From positions 1-6,974 of the forward strand of contig QGUL01000093.1 of the NCBI GenBank assembly GCA_003242425.1: DNA of 6,974 nt, read 5' to 3'. The notes beneath the pieces were generated by a model, which saw only the letters and a list, made by a program, of their open reading frames with translations, did not search any database and was not told the origin of the DNA. This DNA is from Pseudomonadota bacterium (GTDB lineage Bacteria > Pseudomonadota > Gammaproteobacteria > Burkholderiales > SG8-39). Shown piece by piece: positions 6,602-6,974 of this stretch. Position 1 is the stretch's first letter. Each line of letters starts with the position of its first letter. The position numbers and the translations under genes were made by a program.

Positions 6602-6974
6602 GCGTGTTTCGCCTCGAACTCGCGCATGTACTCGACGAGCCGCTGCACGCCTTCGAGGGGCATGGCGTTGTAGATGGAGGCACGCATGCCGCCCACCGAA
6701 CGGTGCCCCTTGAGCTCCACCAGGCCGCGCTCCCTCGCGCCCTGAAGGAAGGCCTCGTTCAGCGCTTCGTCGGCGAGCGTGAACGGCACGTTCATGATCG
6801 AGCGGTCCTCGGGCCGCACCGGGCTGCGGTAGAAATCGGACGAATCCAGCAGCTCGTACAGCAGCGCCGCCTTGGCGCGGTTGCGCCGCTCCATTTCGGC
6901 CAGCCCCCCCTCGGCCTTGATCCACTTGAACACCAGGCCGGCGATGTAGCTCGCGCAGGAGGGTGGCGTGTTCG
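6598..6974 (-). CDS. serC: Phosphoserine aminotransferase, C-terminal part
   Basis: This PLP enzyme transaminates 3-phosphohydroxypyruvate with glutamate to O-phosphoserine; family members also act on the matching intermediate of pyridoxal phosphate synthesis (PdxF activity). Only the last 125 or so residues are present; the gene runs off the right edge, so the PLP lysine region is not seen. The visible part begins [17 protein letters not shown], then [26 protein letters not shown], and the strongly conserved [18 protein letters not shown] near the end. These are hallmark C-terminal stretches of SerC. The frame is open all the way to 6974; the GTG at 6933 is internal, not a start. The stop at 6600-6598 overlaps the serA start in an ATGA. 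Confidence 0.95.
   Translation of the reverse strand, partial: NTPPSCASYIAGLVFKWIKAEGGLAEMERRNRAKAALLYELLDSSDFYRSPVRPEDRSIMNVPFTLADEALNEAFLQGARERGLVELKGHRSVGGMRASIYNAMPLEGVQRLVEYMREFEAKHA

Noticed and set aside
5423..6673. Plus-strand open frame (416 codons) opposite serA
   Set aside because: Shadow of the serA reading frame, with no domain or sensible start context.
6904..6910. Run of seven C as a frameshift site in serC
   Set aside because: The SerC reading frame continues without disturbance through the run with conserved sequence on both sides.

Overview
The window is one continuous minus-strand gene cluster from a G+C-rich proteobacterium. Read 5'->3' on the minus strand (right to left) it runs: serC (3' part only) – serA-like 3-phosphoglycerate dehydrogenase with an ACT domain – pheA (chorismate mutase/prephenate dehydratase) – hisC – tyrA – aroA – cmk – rpsA (5' part only). 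This is the known proteobacterial 'aromatic supraoperon' order serC–pheA–hisC–tyrA–aroA–cmk–rpsA, here with a serine-pathway dehydrogenase between serC and pheA. Gene order, the N-terminus of S1 and separate monofunctional tyrA and aroA genes fit a betaproteobacterium best. A gammaproteobacterium of the Pseudomonas kind is less likely, and I cannot name an order or genus.

Layout. At 6598-6974 is the C-terminal part of SerC, open at the window edge. At 5420-6601, 4347-5423 and 3214-4350 lie serA, pheA and hisC, and the three junctions from serC to hisC are identical 4-base ATGA stop/start overlaps. tyrA (2323-3213) starts with TTG directly after the hisC stop. aroA (1014-2318) follows tyrA after 4 bases. 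cmk (293-955) follows after 57 bases that contain an inverted repeat. rpsA starts at 198 after a 94-base leader, and its reading frame is lost after about codon 40, near base 79.

How the genes work together. SerA and SerC carry out the first two steps of serine synthesis from 3-phosphoglycerate; SerC can also serve pyridoxal phosphate synthesis. AroA makes EPSP, the precursor of chorismate. PheA and TyrA take chorismate and prephenate towards phenylalanine and tyrosine. HisC is an aminotransferase with no other histidine gene beside it, and probably supplies the transamination step for the aromatic amino acids. Cmk (CMP recycling) and ribosomal protein S1 tie the cluster to nucleotide and translation supply.

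I see no mobile element, CRISPR array, tRNA, rRNA or novel defence-type system. The points most worth checking are the break in rpsA at the left edge, the absent catalytic-type glutamate in the SerA-like enzyme, the TTG start and probable NADP preference of TyrA, and inverted repeats ahead of cmk and rpsA.
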